From: Duganella guangzhouensis
Lineage (GTDB): Bacteria > Pseudomonadota > Gammaproteobacteria > Burkholderiales > Burkholderiaceae_D
Reading direction: 5' to 3'
Assembly (NCBI RefSeq): GCF_009674535.1
Contig: NZ_WKJK01000002.1
Span: 372,001 to 436,000 of the forward strand
DNA length: 64,000 bases
In this document: positions 1 to 7,755 of the stretch, piece by piece
How positions within the stretch are numbered: position 1 is the stretch's first letter
Layout: each line of letters starts with the position of its first letter
Notes under the pieces: model-generated
Databases searched by the model: none
What the model saw: the letters and a program-made list of their open reading frames with translations, nothing else
What the model was told of the DNA's origin: nothing
Translations under genes and position numbers: made by a program

Positions 1-2
1 TC

Positions 3-830
3 CGCCAGCGCCCGGACGTGACGCGCGTGGTGCTGTTCAACGGTAACTACGGCCAGCACATGGCGATCCTGGCCGGCTTTGAGGCGGCGCGCGGCGAGAT
101 CATGATCACGCTCGACGCCGACCTGCAAAACCCGCCGGAGGAAATCGGCAACCTGGTGGCCAAGATGCGCGAAGGCTACGACTACGTCGGCTCGATCCGC
201 CGCAAGCGCCAGGATACGGCGTGGCGCACCTACGCCTCCAAGGCGATGAACCACCTGCGCGAAAAAATCACCAACATCAAGATCACCGACCAGGGCAATA
301 TGCTGCGCGCCTACGGCCGCAATGTGATCGACCTGGTCAACCAATGCGCCGAGGTCAACACCTTCGTGCCGGCGCTGGCCTACCGCTTCGCCCGCAACCC
401 GACCGAGATCATGGTCGAGCACGAGGAGCGCGCGGCCGGCGAATCGAAATATTCGCTGTACAGCCTGATCCGCCTGAACTTCGACCTGGTCACCGGCTTC
501 TCGCTGATCCCGTTGCAGTTCTATTCGATGATGGGCATGCTGATGTCGCTGATCTCCGGCCTGCTGGTGCTGGTGCTGGTGGTGCGCCGCCTGTTCCTGG
601 GCGCCGAGGCGGAAGGCGTGTTCACGCTGTTTGCCATCACCTTCTTCTTCATGGGCGTGATTTTGTTCGGCATCGGTTTGCTGGGCGAATACGTCGGCCG
701 CATCTTCCAGCAAGTGCGGGCGCGGCCGCGCTATGTGGTGCAAACCATCCTGCAACGCAAACCGGGCGATGGCGTCGATGACGCGCCGCCCGGCGTCGAA
801 AAACGCACCGTGGGCCGTCCTCATGACTGA
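3..830 (+). CDS. arnC: ArnC-type undecaprenyl-phosphate aminoarabinose transferase (5' partial)
   Basis: Family 2 glycosyltransferase of the inner membrane. It transfers 4-deoxy-4-formamido-L-arabinose from its UDP carrier to undecaprenyl phosphate in the lipid A cationic-modification (polymyxin resistance) pathway. The reading frame is open to the left edge, so the start is outside the window; 275 codons are visible. The GT-A core shows GNYGQHMAILAGF and the metal-binding TLDADLQNPPEE motif. Two membrane segments follow near the C-terminus (FSLIPLQFYSMMGMLMSLIS; FAITFFFMGVILFGIGLLGE), typical of ArnC/DPM1-like enzymes. Its stop overlaps the ATG of the next gene by 8 bases, so the two are translationally coupled. 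The call rests on the downstream arnA and arnD genes as much as on sequence; other GtrB-like transferases look similar. Confidence 0.88.
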   Translation, partial: RQRPDVTRVVLFNGNYGQHMAILAGFEAARGEIMITLDADLQNPPEEIGNLVAKMREGYDYVGSIRRKRQDTAWRTYASKAMNHLREKITNIKITDQGNMLRAYGRNVIDLVNQCAEVNTFVPALAYRFARNPTEIMVEHEERAAGESKYSLYSLIRLNFDLVTGFSLIPLQFYSMMGMLMSLISGLLVLVLVVRRLFLGAEAEGVFTLFAITFFFMGVILFGIGLLGEYVGRIFQQVRARPRYVVQTILQRKPGDGVDDAPPGVEKRTVGRPHD

Positions 831-1758
831 CGATCTGCAACCACGCCGGCGCGCCGTGGTGTTCGGCTACCACAATGTCGGCGTGCGCTGCCTGAAAGTG
901 CTGCTGGCGGCCGGCGTCGAGGTCGCGCTGGTGGTCACCCATGAAGACAGCGCCAGCGAAAACATCTGGTTCGAATCGGTCATCACGCTGTGCCAGGCCG
1001 AAGGCATCCCTTACATCACGCCGGCCGACGCCAAGTCGCCCGAATTGCTGGCGCAGGTACAGGCGCTGCGGCCGGACCTGATGTTCAGCTTCTACTACCG
1101 CCACATGCTGCCGGCCGAGCTGCTGGCGGTGGCGCCCGCTTTCAATATGCACGGCTCGCTGCTGCCGGAATTCCGCGGCCGCGCGCCGGTCAACTGGGCG
1201 GTGCTGCACGGCGCCACCGTGACCGGCGCCACGCTGCACGAAATGACCGTCAAGCCGGACGCCGGCGCCATCGTGTCGCAGATGGAAGTGCCGATCCTGC
1301 CGGACGATACCGCGCACGAAGTGTTCGGCAAAGTGCAGGTGGCGGCCGAGCAGGCGCTGTGGCGCGTGCTGCCGTCGCTGCTGGACAACAGCGCGCCGCG
1401 CCTGCACAACGATCTGAGCAAGGGCGGCTACTTCGGCGGCCGCAAGCCGGAGGATGGCCGCATCGACTGGAGCCAGCCGGGCCAGCAGGTCTACAATCTG
1501 CACCGCGCGGTGGCGCCGCCGTATCCGGGCGCCTTTACCGACCTCGACGGTGTACGCTATGTGATCCAGCGCGCCCGCTTGAATGGCAATTTCGGCAACG
1601 TTGTTTCTCTCAGTTTGCCACCGGGCTTGGCAGTAGTAGATAATTGTATCTTTGGCGTTTGCGGCGATGGCCGCATGCTGACGATTTCCTCCCTGACGGC
1701 TGATGGCGAACCCATCACCGCTGAACAGTTGCACACCCGTCTGGCAGCCCGCGCCTGA
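823..1758 (+). CDS. arnA: UDP-L-Ara4N formyltransferase (ArnA N-terminal domain as a separate protein)
   Basis: Transfers a formyl group from N10-formyl-tetrahydrofolate to UDP-4-amino-4-deoxy-L-arabinose. The 311-residue protein carries the formyltransferase signature FNMHGSLLPEFRGRAPVNW, with catalytic Asn108 and His110, and Asp146 in VKPDAGAIV. These match the N-H-D triad of the E. coli ArnA N-terminal domain. A C-terminal region resembling the Fmt C-terminal fold follows. An in-frame upstream ATG at 733 lies inside arnC; the ATG at 823 is preferred because it gives the protein a normal N-terminus (RRAVVFGYHNVG) and an 8-base overlap with arnC. In E. coli this domain is fused to the decarboxylase; here the two are separate neighbouring genes. 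Confidence 0.9.
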   Translation: MTDDLQPRRRAVVFGYHNVGVRCLKVLLAAGVEVALVVTHEDSASENIWFESVITLCQAEGIPYITPADAKSPELLAQVQALRPDLMFSFYYRHMLPAELLAVAPAFNMHGSLLPEFRGRAPVNWAVLHGATVTGATLHEMTVKPDAGAIVSQMEVPILPDDTAHEVFGKVQVAAEQALWRVLPSLLDNSAPRLHNDLSKGGYFGGRKPEDGRIDWSQPGQQVYNLHRAVAPPYPGAFTDLDGVRYVIQRARLNGNFGNVVSLSLPPGLAVVDNCIFGVCGDGRMLTISSLTADGEPITAEQLHTRLAARA

Positions 1759-1802
1759 AACGCGGCGGCCGGCGGCACAAGAACATTATTTGGAAAACCA
1801 TC

Positions 1803-2855
1803 ATGAAAAAAGTACTCATTCTCGGCGTTAACGGCTTCATCGGCCACCACCTGTCGAAGCGCATCCTGGAAACGACCGACTGGCACGTGTACGGCATGGA
1901 CATGAACACCGACCGTATCACCGACCTGCTGGAGAATGAGTCCTTCAAGTCGCGCATGCACTTCTTTGAAGGCGACATCACCATCAACAAGGAATGGGTC
2001 GAGTACCACGTCAAGAAGTGCGACGTGATCCTGCCGCTGGTGGCGATCGCCACGCCGTCGACCTACGTCAAGGCGCCGCTGCGCGTGTTCGAACTGGACT
2101 TCGAAGCCAACCTGCCGATCGTGCGTTCGGCCGCCAAGTACGGCAAGCACCTGGTGTTCCCGTCGACCTCGGAAGTGTATGGCATGTGCCACGACGAAGA
2201 GTTCGATCCGGAGAACTCCGAGCTGATCTGCGGCCCGATCAACAAGCCGCGCTGGATCTACTCCAACGCCAAGCAGCTGATGGACCGCGTGATCTGGGGC
2301 TACGGCATGGAAGGCCTGAACTTCACCCTGTTCCGTCCATTCAACTGGATCGGCGCCGGCCTGGATTCGATCCACACGCCAAAAGAAGGCTCGTCGCGCG
2401 TGGTGACCCAGTTCTTCGGCCACATCGTACGCGGCGAGAACATCTCGCTGGTGGACGGCGGCCACCAGAAGCGCGCCTTCACCGACATCGACGATGGCAT
2501 CGACGCGCTGATGAAAATCATCGAGAACAAGAACGGCGCCGCCACCGGCAAGATCTACAACATCGGCAACCCGGTCAACAACTACTCGATCCGCGAACTG
2601 GCCAACATGATGCTGGCACTGGCGCCGCAATACCCTGAGTACGCCGAAGGCGCCGCCAAGGTTCAGATCGTCGAGACCACCTCCGGCGCCTACTACGGCG
2701 CGGGCTACCAGGACGTGCAGAACCGCGTGCCGAAAATCACCAACACCTGCGAAGAGCTGGACTGGAAACCGACCACCACCATGGCAGACGCGCTGAAGAA
2801 AATCTTCGACGCCTACCAGGGCCAGGTGGCCGCCGCTCAAGCACTGATGGACTAA
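1803..2855 (+). CDS. arnA: UDP-glucuronate decarboxylase (ArnA C-terminal domain as a separate protein)
   Basis: Short-chain dehydrogenase/epimerase-family enzyme that oxidatively decarboxylates UDP-glucuronate to UDP-4-keto-pentose, the committed step to aminoarabinose. The 350 residues begin with the Rossmann motif GVNGFIG. They also contain PSTSEVYG (the Thr-Ser-Glu catalytic group of ArnA), a YSNAK YxxxK motif, and DGGHQKRAFTDIDDG with the arginine equivalent to E. coli Arg619. It lies 44 bases after the formyltransferase and 3 bases before arnD, in one operon. The active-site residues are all present, so the enzyme should be functional despite the domain split. Confidence 0.92.
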   Translation: MKKVLILGVNGFIGHHLSKRILETTDWHVYGMDMNTDRITDLLENESFKSRMHFFEGDITINKEWVEYHVKKCDVILPLVAIATPSTYVKAPLRVFELDFEANLPIVRSAAKYGKHLVFPSTSEVYGMCHDEEFDPENSELICGPINKPRWIYSNAKQLMDRVIWGYGMEGLNFTLFRPFNWIGAGLDSIHTPKEGSSRVVTQFFGHIVRGENISLVDGGHQKRAFTDIDDGIDALMKIIENKNGAATGKIYNIGNPVNNYSIRELANMMLALAPQYPEYAEGAAKVQIVETTSGAYYGAGYQDVQNRVPKITNTCEELDWKPTTTMADALKKIFDAYQGQVAAAQALMD

Positions 2856-2858
2856 GCA

Positions 2859-3824
2859 TTGAGTAACAAACCTCTGATGGTGTTGAAGATCGACGTCGAC
2901 ACCTATCGCGGCACCCGTGAAGGCGTACCCAACCTGGTACGGACGCTGAAGGCATACCACGCCGGCGCCACCTTCCTGTTCGCGCTCGGACCGGATCACA
3001 CCGGCTGGGCGCTGCGGCGCGCGCTGCGCCCCGGCTTTTTCAGCAAGGTGTCGCGCACCTCGGTGGTCGAACATTACGGCATCAAGACACTGATGTACGG
3101 CGTGCTGCTGCCCGGCCCGGACATCGGCAAGGACTGCGCCGCCGAGCTGCGCGCGGTGCGTGACGCCGGCTTCGAATGCGGCATCCACACCTGGGACCAC
3201 ACCCGCTGGCAAGACAATGTCGCCAAGCGCGACGCCGCCTGGGCCAGCGCCATGATGCGCAAGGCGTTCGCCCGCTTCAGCCAGGTGTTTGGCGTGGCGC
3301 CACGCACCATCGGTGCCGCCGGCTGGCAGATGAACAATGGCGCTTTCCACGAGCACGACCATGCCGGCTATGGCTATGCCTCGGACGGCCGCTGTGTGCT
3401 GAATCCGGATGGCACGCTGGCCAATCCAGCCGACGGCCCGCACCGTCTGGCCGATGGCCAGCAAGTGCTGCAGCACATCCAGATGCCGACCACGCTGCCG
3501 ACGCTGGACGAAATCCTCGGCTGCGAGATCGACGGCGTGACCATCACCACCGCCAACATCGCCGACTTCCTGCTCAAGCTGACCGCCGGCGCCACGCGCG
3601 ACCACGTATATACTTTGCACGCCGAGCTTGAAGGACAGAAACTCGCCCCCATATTCGAGCAGCTATTGGCAGGATGGCAAGCCCAGGGATACCAACTGGC
3701 GTCCATGGCGGACTACTATCAGAAGATCCGCGACCTGCCGCTGCCGGTTTGCCCCATCACCTGGGGCGAACTGCCGGGACGTTCGGGCACGCTGATTATT
3801 CAGGGTCCGGCCGTTGCCCAATGA
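2859..3824 (+). CDS. arnD: ArnD-type deformylase, polysaccharide deacetylase family
   Basis: Removes the formyl group from undecaprenyl-phosphate-linked 4-formamido-arabinose after ArnC has acted. The 321-residue protein has the NodB-type deacetylase motifs: KIDVDTYRG near the N-terminus (catalytic and metal Asp) and GIHTWDHTRW (HxxxH metal site). It is slightly longer than E. coli ArnD (about 296 residues). The best start is the TTG at 2859, 3 bases after the decarboxylase stop; a second in-frame ATG at 2877 would shorten it by six residues. No arnT, arnE or arnF follows; the next gene is a peroxiredoxin, so the transfer and flippase genes must lie elsewhere or upstream. Confidence 0.88.
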   Translation: MSNKPLMVLKIDVDTYRGTREGVPNLVRTLKAYHAGATFLFALGPDHTGWALRRALRPGFFSKVSRTSVVEHYGIKTLMYGVLLPGPDIGKDCAAELRAVRDAGFECGIHTWDHTRWQDNVAKRDAAWASAMMRKAFARFSQVFGVAPRTIGAAGWQMNNGAFHEHDHAGYGYASDGRCVLNPDGTLANPADGPHRLADGQQVLQHIQMPTTLPTLDEILGCEIDGVTITTANIADFLLKLTAGATRDHVYTLHAELEGQKLAPIFEQLLAGWQAQGYQLASMADYYQKIRDLPLPVCPITWGELPGRSGTLIIQGPAVAQ

Positions 3825-3841
3825 ACCTATAGGAGATGCCT

Positions 3842-4297
3842 GTGGCTGACGTAGTAACCGATTTCTCCGCGCCGATGACCAGCGGCCAGACCTTCCATTT
3901 GTCCGGCCGTCCGGCGCGCTATACCGTGCTGTTCTTCTACCCCAAGGACAACACCCCAGGCTGCACCACGGAAAACATGGCCTTCCGCGACCTGCACGAG
4001 CAGTTCACTGCGGCCGGCGCCGAAATCTACGGCATCAGCCGCGACTCGCTGCGCTCGCATGAAAACTTCAAGACCAAATTAGGGCTGCCGTTTGAACTGA
4101 TTTCCGACCCCGAGGAAGCCGTCTGCCAGCAGTTCGGCGTCATGAAGATGAAGCAAATGTACGGCAAGACGGTGCGCGGCATCGAACGTAGTACGTTTGT
4201 GATTGACGCTAGCGGTCAATTGGTGAAAGAATGGAGAGGCGTGAAGGTAGCGGGTCACGTCGATGAAGTGCTGGAATTTGTAGCGCATCAGGCTTAA
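3842..4297 (+). CDS. bcp: Bcp/PrxQ-family thioredoxin-dependent peroxiredoxin
   Basis: Cytoplasmic thiol peroxidase reducing H2O2 and alkyl hydroperoxides. The peroxidatic cysteine lies in FFYPKDNTPGCTTE, the PrxQ hallmark. The resolving cysteine that many Bcp proteins carry five residues later is absent (the stretch reads CTTENMAF). The only other cysteine is in EEAVCQQFG, so this is either an atypical 2-Cys or a 1-Cys type. Start choice: AGGAG at 3831-3835 is six bases from the GTG at 3842 but abuts the ATG at 3836, so GTG (151 residues) is preferred. It follows arnD by 17 bases and is probably co-transcribed with the arn genes. Confidence 0.88.
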   Translation: MADVVTDFSAPMTSGQTFHLSGRPARYTVLFFYPKDNTPGCTTENMAFRDLHEQFTAAGAEIYGISRDSLRSHENFKTKLGLPFELISDPEEAVCQQFGVMKMKQMYGKTVRGIERSTFVIDASGQLVKEWRGVKVAGHVDEVLEFVAHQA

Positions 4298-4553
4298 GCA
4301 GTTACGATGCGCGTTGCAGCTCCAGTTTGCTCAACCCGTAGGAACGTAACCACATTTTGAGTCAACACTGTACCTTTTACCCTCCTCGGTGGCCATCCGG
4401 CCACCTTGCGGTACTCACCGGGCTGCAACTATGCCCATCGGCAGTCTTTCACCTGTTTTCCCCTAAAGCATCCACCCCATCTGCGTTCGCACCCGCCACG
4501 CGAGCGCTCAGCCATGGGCGGATTCCTCCAGATATTTTTCGATTGAGATCCTG
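4298..4553 (+). promoter_or_regulatory. Structured leader region upstream of phoH
   Basis: This gap of 256 bases between bcp and phoH has no convincing gene. It holds nested inverted repeats. A 7-bp perfect stem with a 4-base loop (GGTGGCC at 4388-4394, GGCCACC at 4399-4405) is enclosed by GTACC 4370-4374 and GGTAC 4410-4414. There is no T-run after the hairpin, so a simple terminator for bcp is not well supported. A structured 5' leader of phoH or a small RNA on either strand is possible. I could not match it to a known riboswitch class by eye. Confidence 0.35.
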
Positions 4554-6353
4554 ATGCCACTGCCAAAAATACCAAGTAAGCCAGCGACTATACTGTTGGC
4601 AAAAGATTACCCCAAGGCCACCGACGTGCGCCCTGCCCTCGCGGCAGTGGTCGACATCGCCCCCGAGCCTGCACCAGCGCCGAAGAAGGCGGCAACCGTT
4701 AAAGCCGTACCTGTAGCAAAGAAACCAGCCGCAGCCAAAACCCCGGCCAAAGGCAAGACCGTGGCCGCCGTATTGCAGGCCGCGCCAGCGGTATTGCAAG
4801 CCGCCGCCGACGCGGTCGAAGCCAAAGGCAAGAGCTCGCCACGCGGCAAGGTCACGCCGATCAACGCCGAGGCGCCACATCCGGCCAAGCACAAGCCGAA
4901 CGAGGTGGCGATCAAGTCGTCCACCAGCCGCAATGCCGATGTCACCGGCACCACCAAGATGTTTGTGCTGGATACCAACGTGCTGATGCACGATCCATCG
5001 TCGCTGTTCCGTTTCGAGGAACACGATGTCTACCTGCCGATGATGACGCTGGAAGAGCTGGACAACCACAAGAAGGGCATGACCGAGGTGGCGCGCAACG
5101 CCCGCCAGGTGTCGCGCACGTTGGATGCGCTGGTGTCCAACACCGACGACGACGCCATCGAGAACGGCATCCCGCTGTCCAAGCTGGGCAACAAGGACGC
5201 CAAAGGCCGGCTGTACTTCCAGACCCGCATGCAGACCGCCGATTTGCCGCTGGGTCTGCCGGTTGGCAAGGCCGACAACCAGATCCTGTCGGTGGTGCGT
5301 TCGCTGGAAGCGGACCAGCCGGGCCGCGCGATTGTGCTGGTGTCGAAAGACATCAACATGCGCATCAAGGCGCGCGCGCTGGGCCTGCCGGCCGAGGATT
5401 ACTTCAACGACCACGTGCTGGAAGACACCGACCTGCTGTACTCGGGCATCGTCCAGCTGCCGGACGATTTCTGGAACAAGCACGGCAAGGATCTGGAATC
5501 GTGGCAGGAAAATAAAAACGGCCAGAGCGCGACGTTCTATCGCGTCACCGGTCCGTTCGTGCCGTCGATGCTGGTCAACCAGTTCGTGTTCCTGGAACCG
5601 AAGAATGGCGAAGCGCCGTTCTATGGCCAGGTCAAGCAAATCAACGGCAAGACCGCCGTGCTGCAAACCCTGCGCGACTTCAGCCACAACAAGAACAATG
5701 TGTGGGGCGTGACCGCGCGCAACCGCGAGCAGAACTTCGCGCTGAATCTGCTGATGAATCCGGAATGCGACTTCGTCACCCTGCTCGGCCAGGCCGGCAC
5801 CGGCAAAACCCTGCTGGCACTGGCGGCCGGTCTGGCGCAAGTGCTGGAGACCAAGCTCTACAACGAAATCATCGTCACCCGCGTGACGGTGCCGGTCGGT
5901 GAAGACATCGGTTTCCTGCCGGGCACCGAGGAAGAGAAAATGTCGCCGTGGATGGGCGCGTTTGACGACAATCTTGAAGTGCTCAACAAGTCCGATTCGG
6001 ATGGCGGCGAGTGGGGCCGCGCGGCGACCCAGGATCTGATCCGTTCGCGCATCAAGATCAAGTCGCTGAACTTCATGCGTGGCCGTACCTTCGTCAACAA
6101 ATTCCTGATCATCGACGAGGCGCAGAATCTGACGCCGAAGCAAGTGAAGACGCTGGTGACGCGCGCCGGCCCTGGCACCAAGATCATCTGCCTGGGCAAC
6201 ATCGCACAGATCGACACGCCGTACCTGACTGAAGGTTCGAGCGGCCTGACCTATGTGGTGGACCGCTTCAAGGGCTGGTCGCACAGCGGCCACGTGACGC
6301 TGGCACGCGGCGAACGTTCGCGCCTGGCCGACCACGCGAGCGAAGTCTTGTAG
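4554..6353 (+). CDS. phoH: PIN-PhoH fusion ATPase (PhoH family)
   Basis: Cytoplasmic protein combining an N-terminal PIN nuclease-like domain with a C-terminal PhoH P-loop ATPase; PIN-PhoH (PhoH2-type) proteins have been described as RNA helicase/RNases. Residues 1-130 are a low-complexity Ala/Lys/Pro-rich extension. The PIN domain (about 140-280) has KMFVLDTNVLMHDP and later acidic residues. The ATPase has Walker A GQAGTGKTLLALAAG and Walker B FLIIDEAQNLTP. At 599 residues it is long for the family because of the N-terminal extension. It sits alone behind a structured leader and ends 28 bases before a strong terminator, so it is probably monocistronic. Confidence 0.88.
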   Translation: MPLPKIPSKPATILLAKDYPKATDVRPALAAVVDIAPEPAPAPKKAATVKAVPVAKKPAAAKTPAKGKTVAAVLQAAPAVLQAAADAVEAKGKSSPRGKVTPINAEAPHPAKHKPNEVAIKSSTSRNADVTGTTKMFVLDTNVLMHDPSSLFRFEEHDVYLPMMTLEELDNHKKGMTEVARNARQVSRTLDALVSNTDDDAIENGIPLSKLGNKDAKGRLYFQTRMQTADLPLGLPVGKADNQILSVVRSLEADQPGRAIVLVSKDINMRIKARALGLPAEDYFNDHVLEDTDLLYSGIVQLPDDFWNKHGKDLESWQENKNGQSATFYRVTGPFVPSMLVNQFVFLEPKNGEAPFYGQVKQINGKTAVLQTLRDFSHNKNNVWGVTARNREQNFALNLLMNPECDFVTLLGQAGTGKTLLALAAGLAQVLETKLYNEIIVTRVTVPVGEDIGFLPGTEEEKMSPWMGAFDDNLEVLNKSDSDGGEWGRAATQDLIRSRIKIKSLNFMRGRTFVNKFLIIDEAQNLTPKQVKTLVTRAGPGTKIICLGNIAQIDTPYLTEGSSGLTYVVDRFKGWSHSGHVTLARGERSRLADHASEVL

Positions 6354-6380
6354 AAATCAACCAAACGATTTAAATCGTTT

Positions 6381-6596
6381 TCAGCCCCGCCCGCAGCAAT
6401 GCCGGCGGGGCTGAGTTTTTTGGGGCCACACCGCGCCGTAAGGCAAATTGGCAACAGCAACATCGATGACACCCGAAAAATCGATGGCGTCGTGAGCGTC
6501 TGCGCCTGTCGGCGCCGGTTGAAAAATGGCGGCGTCATCGTCGACGGTGCCATAAGCGAGAGCAACGGCAAGAGCCGCTGGTTTGACGAATTTCAT
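6381..6596 (-). CDS. Possible small secreted or remnant protein
   Basis: A 71-codon frame beginning MKFVKPAALAVALAYG, which looks like the front of a signal peptide. It is preceded by GGGGA six bases upstream of the ATG. The rest (Asp/Ala-rich, then a basic tail) has no family I recognise, and the 3' end runs through the phoH terminator stem. It may be a small lineage-specific protein or the decayed front of a longer one. Kept only because the start region looks real. Confidence 0.22.
   Translation of the reverse strand: MKFVKPAALAVALAYGTVDDDAAIFQPAPTGADAHDAIDFSGVIDVAVANLPYGAVWPQKTQPRRHCCGRG
6382..6421 (+). terminator. Rho-independent terminator of phoH
   Basis: A perfect 10-bp GC-rich stem (CAGCCCCGCC at 6382-6391 with GGCGGGGCTG at 6404-6413), a 12-base loop, and a run of six T at 6416-6421, 28 bases after the phoH stop. 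Confidence 0.92.
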
Positions 6597-6875
6597 TTTG
6601 ATCCCCGGATGGTTCGGTTGAGAAAGCGCGGTGTCGGGCCAGGTACGGGGATAAGGGACCATGGTTGCGTACATTTCTGTACGAATAATTATGATGCACA
6701 AAGGCATCTTTTGAATATTATCGGAGGCAATAGTTCATGTCAATCTCTTAAAAACCACGCATAAAGCTGTAACGCGCGTCTGTAAAAGTGCTTGTAAGCG
6801 GCGCCAAGGTGTATGACACTAGACTCCCAAGTGATTGATTTTGCCCGTGTTTCGCGCCAACAGAGGTCAGACACC
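6422..6875. other. 454-base gap with an operator-like palindrome
   Basis: Apart from the doubtful small frame on the minus strand there is no convincing gene. The right half is AT-rich relative to its surroundings. It holds a perfect inverted repeat CGTACA-tttc-TGTACG at 6668-6683, then GGAGG (6723-6727) ahead of a four-codon frame ATG-TCA-ATC-TCT-TAA at 6737-6751. A HicA toxin gene, expected before hicB, is not visible in any frame. Confidence 0.4.
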
Positions 6876-7166
6876 ATGGACATCCCTATCCTCATCCAGA
6901 AGACGGTGGGCGCCCGCAAGCAATACGGCGTCACGATACCGGACATCCCCGGCTGCGTGACCACAGGCGAAACAGTGGGCAAAGCCATGAGCAATGCCAC
7001 CAAGGCCATCTACGGCCACGTCGGCCAGTTGGTGGAGCAAGGCAAGCCGTTCGAAATCAAACCGTCCGAGGTGGAGACTTTATCGCAGGAGCCGGATTAT
7101 GCCGACGGCATCTGGGCGCTGGTCAGCCTGGACCTGGCCCGGCTCGACGATCCGCCTGAGAGTTAA
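6876..7166 (+). CDS. Orphan HicB-like antitoxin-family protein
   Basis: A 96-residue protein of the HicB-like fold: an RNase H-like N-terminal half with IPDIPGCVTTGETVGKAMSN, matching the family's PDxPGCxTxGdTxeEA pattern. The C-terminal part is short and shows no clear ribbon-helix-helix or HTH DNA-binding segment. In canonical modules HicB neutralises the mRNA-interferase HicA, but no hicA is seen on either side. The start at 6876 has AGAGG about nine bases upstream; an earlier in-frame ATG at 6813 adds residues unlike the family. It may be a solitary HicB remnant or serve another role. It ends 3 bases before the convergent DUF6891 gene. Confidence 0.75.
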   Translation: MDIPILIQKTVGARKQYGVTIPDIPGCVTTGETVGKAMSNATKAIYGHVGQLVEQGKPFEIKPSEVETLSQEPDYADGIWALVSLDLARLDDPPES

Positions 7167-7169
7167 ACG

Positions 7170-7727
7170 CTAGCTGCGCCGGCGCTGCCAGCGGAAGCCG
7201 GGGATATTGATGCGCTGCTTGCTGCTGCCATCCCACTCGACCGCGAAGCCGGCGTCGTTCAGCGCCGCCGCCACCGCCTGGCCGATGCGCTGGTCGCGCG
7301 CCGGATCGCCGCGCACATGGCCAAAGGCGATCATCACGCCATGGCCTTTGACGGCGCGCTCGACATCCTGACCGTGATAGAAGCAGTAACCACGGTAATG
7401 GCCGTCGGGGCCGGCGGCCAGTGCTTCCGCCACGTCCGCGTGGCCATCGGACATGGTGTAGCCGGCGTTGGACAGCGCGCAGATGCCGCCCTCGTGCAGT
7501 TCGTCGAAAATGCGGTCGAGACGGTCGCAATCGGTGACCTCGGGCCAACTGCGTTGCTCGCTCAGCTTGCGTTCCAGCGCGGGGCCGACCAATGATGTGA
7601 GCACAGCGATATTGCAGCCTTCGGCGGCAATGTCGAGGATCATCTCCTCGATTTCCTCACCGCTGTAAAAACCGGCCCCTACCCAGAGGGCGATATGGTC
7701 TGCCACATATTGCTCGTCTTCCGTCAT
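7170..7727 (-). CDS. DUF6891 family protein
   Basis: A 185-residue soluble protein of unknown function. It carries the stretches WPEVTDCDRLDRIFDEL, ALSNAGYTMSDG and YRGYCFYHGQDVERAV that I associate with the DUF6891 family. There is no signal peptide or membrane segment. The C-terminus is basic (WQRRRS). It stands between a convergent hicB-like gene and a same-strand hydrolase-like gene 28 bases upstream. Nothing in the context points to a role. Family assignment is from memory of the conserved motifs. Confidence 0.75.
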   Translation of the reverse strand: MTEDEQYVADHIALWVGAGFYSGEEIEEMILDIAAEGCNIAVLTSLVGPALERKLSEQRSWPEVTDCDRLDRIFDELHEGGICALSNAGYTMSDGHADVAEALAAGPDGHYRGYCFYHGQDVERAVKGHGVMIAFGHVRGDPARDQRIGQAVAAALNDAGFAVEWDGSSKQRINIPGFRWQRRRS

Positions 7728-7755
7728 TCAACCACTCCACTCAGTGATGCACGAT

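Noticed and set aside
4298..4553. Known riboswitch (cobalamin, glycine, SAH, c-di-GMP) or RNase P/6S RNA
   Set aside because: Some words resemble RNA motifs on the minus strand, but no class has its full set of conserved blocks.
4357..4554. 65-codon plus-strand frame before phoH
   Set aside because: Pro/Ser-rich, no ribosome-binding site, and crosses the nested hairpins.
6399..6764. 121-codon plus-strand frame after phoH
   Set aside because: It starts inside the phoH terminator, has no ribosome-binding site and no recognisable sequence.
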